From Poa pratensis (lineage: Eukaryota > Streptophyta > Magnoliopsida > Poales > Poaceae), in contig CAMZMU010000048.1 in NCBI GenBank assembly GCA_947311845.1, positions 24,756,431 through 24,820,430 on the forward strand: 64,000 nucleotides of DNA. Direction: 5' to 3'. The notes under the pieces were generated by a model, which was given only the letters and a program-made list of their open reading frames with translations, had not been told where the DNA came from and did no database searches. The number at the start of each line of letters is the position of its first letter. Position 1 is the stretch's first letter. Shown here piece by piece: positions 63,005 to 64,000 of the stretch. A program made the position numbers and the translations under genes.

Positions 63005-63812
63005 AAAAGGACTTTCTTTATGCCCCCCTTCTCCTTGTAAAACTGCTCCATGTGTGATTTGATATAGAAAAAGTTCAGGCTGGCTTAGGCCCGCCGGTGT
63101 TACAGTAAAAAAAAACATTGAAACAGTGAACATGCACTTTTCGCAGACGAGGAGGAGGCCAACTGGCCAAGTTGTCTTGTGCTCTTTGCTGCTTCCCGTG
63201 CGAGTCGACGACGAGCGGCGAAGAACCCATGTGAACACAAGCAGTCCAGTGCGTCCACCGAGGAGCCTGGCGGTTTCGGAGCGGCGGCCGGCGCCGATGG
63301 ACCTTTGTTTGCTCGTTCATGGACATGGCCTGGCCGTCGTCTCGTCGTCACGGGCCACGCCCAGTGCTAGCTAGTGGCGCCGCCCCGTTGTCACGCGTCC
63401 TCGCTATAGCTTTACTGTCTTTCCCCAAGGATCGATCCACACCCGTCTGCCCTCGGGCTCCGCCACGTCATTAAATATCTGCCACCACTACACTACCGCC
63501 GCGCGCCTATCAGGACGTAGGCCTCAAGAGTCCACTTATCATCACAGCTGTGCCGCAATCAAGACTGGAGTACTACAGTACTGCTACGACGAGCACTCAC
63601 GCTGCCGAAAGCATCGATCGACCTCCGTAATAACCGTAATCATATTTTACAACGGCTCTAACCACTGGTTGTTACCTGTTGCGTGTAGGTTTTGAGTTTT
63701 TTTACACTACCTTTTCCCACTCACCGTTCGTGGGAGTAGTATATTTCCTCCTTAGACCCATCGTAGCTTCGACGACCCATACTCCGTCGCGTAATCGTAT
63801 GGTACCGATCGA

Positions 63813-63820
63813 CCACGTGG
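63813..63820. promoter_or_regulatory. Conserved CCACGTGG G-box, copy 2
   Basis: Same position within the segmental unit as 58189-58196. Confidence 0.4.
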
Positions 63821-64000
63821 CGCTATTGTTATCGCCACCTCCCGTCCTCGTCACCTCTCCGTTGCGCTGGTCATCACCAGCTCCAAGCCATCACTAAAAA
63901 CGTGGAAACGATCTAGAGCCAAACCGTCTATTTCTAGCAAGTGGCCGCAATAGCACGTTATAATTAGCCAAGGGTCAGAACGAGTACAAGAGACTAGACA

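Larger units (their letters stand above)
59331..63114 (+). mobile_element. 5'-truncated LINE (L1-type), degenerate
   Basis: Starts inside the endonuclease domain (FNEFISNVGFIDIPLLDRQF, TWSNQQTPPILARLDRFLVN, TSDHVPS) and ends in a poly(A) of nine at 63106-63114. Flanks ACATTGGAATAG (59319-59330) and ACATTGAAACAG (63115-63126) look like a 12-bp target duplication with two changes; copy 1 shows the empty site near 56484. Coding sequence includes endonuclease remainder, linker (LGNENTHYFHLCASGR), RT and a 3' RNase-H-like/zf-RVT-type tail to 62581. Frame changes at about 59650-59700, 60150-60300 and 60570, a TAA at 60012, and loss of frame at 62093 show it is dead. Confidence 0.88.
58745..64000. 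repeat. Segmental duplication, copy 2 (runs to window edge)
   Basis: Same order of landmarks as copy 1, interrupted by the LINE at 59331-63114. The G-box is at 63813-63820. The last bases (AGGGTCAGAACGAGTACAAG) match 58359-58378, so the copy probably ends just past the window. Confidence 0.85.

Noticed and set aside
1..64000. tRNA, rRNA, CRISPR arrays or operon-type gene systems
   Set aside because: No cloverleaf, rRNA block or spaced direct-repeat array was seen, and the spliced eukaryotic genes rule out a prokaryotic system.

Overview
The window is nuclear DNA from a grass, most likely a Triticeae cereal (wheat, Aegilops or barley relative). The reasons are GC-rich intronless and short-intron grass-style genes set in AT-rich repeats, GT-AG spliced exons, very long solo LTRs, MULE, Harbinger and Stowaway-type elements, LINEs, a Helitron-like element and a Tat-lineage Gypsy remnant. 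The genus is an inference from repeat style and was not searched. There is no bacterial, viral or CRISPR-type system here.

Layout. 1-2.5 kb: flank with a MULE-like inverted-repeat element. 2.5-4.8 kb (+): apoplastic subtilisin-like protease, full length but broken by four 1-base frameshifts. 8.5-12.7 kb (-): type-B response regulator (cytokinin-type receiver plus GARP Myb), exons recoverable, C-terminal region broken. 13.2-25.7 kb: nested repeat block built on a 0.9 kb non-coding unit present about 2.2 times, each copy interrupted by different elements (a LINE, a MITE, a 5.34 kb solo LTR with perfect target duplications, a 2.3 kb unclassified element, an Athila-like remnant and a MULE). 26.0-32.0 kb (+): intact nine-exon TBC (Rab-GAP) gene. 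32.8-33.9 kb: dead MULE transposase split by a LINE with 10-bp target duplications. 37.1-38.5 kb (-): frameshifted P-class PPR gene, divergent from an intact RMT2-like arginine methyltransferase gene (39.0-46.6 kb, +). The single 6.55 kb intron of the latter holds a Gypsy remnant and a 1.2 kb palindrome. 46.6-64 kb: repeats, including a candidate Helitron, a 1.5 kb solo LTR, and a tandem segmental duplication whose two copies carry different insertions (a Harbinger-type element in copy 1, a LINE with a nested MITE in copy 2).

The genes do not form a pathway; they are unrelated single-copy-type plant genes. What stands out is the precise nesting history (empty sites and target duplications are visible), the palindrome inside a housekeeping-type intron, the candidate Helitron, and the contrast between two clean genes (TBC, RMT2-like) and three genes disrupted mainly by single-base indels, which may be pseudogenes or consensus errors.
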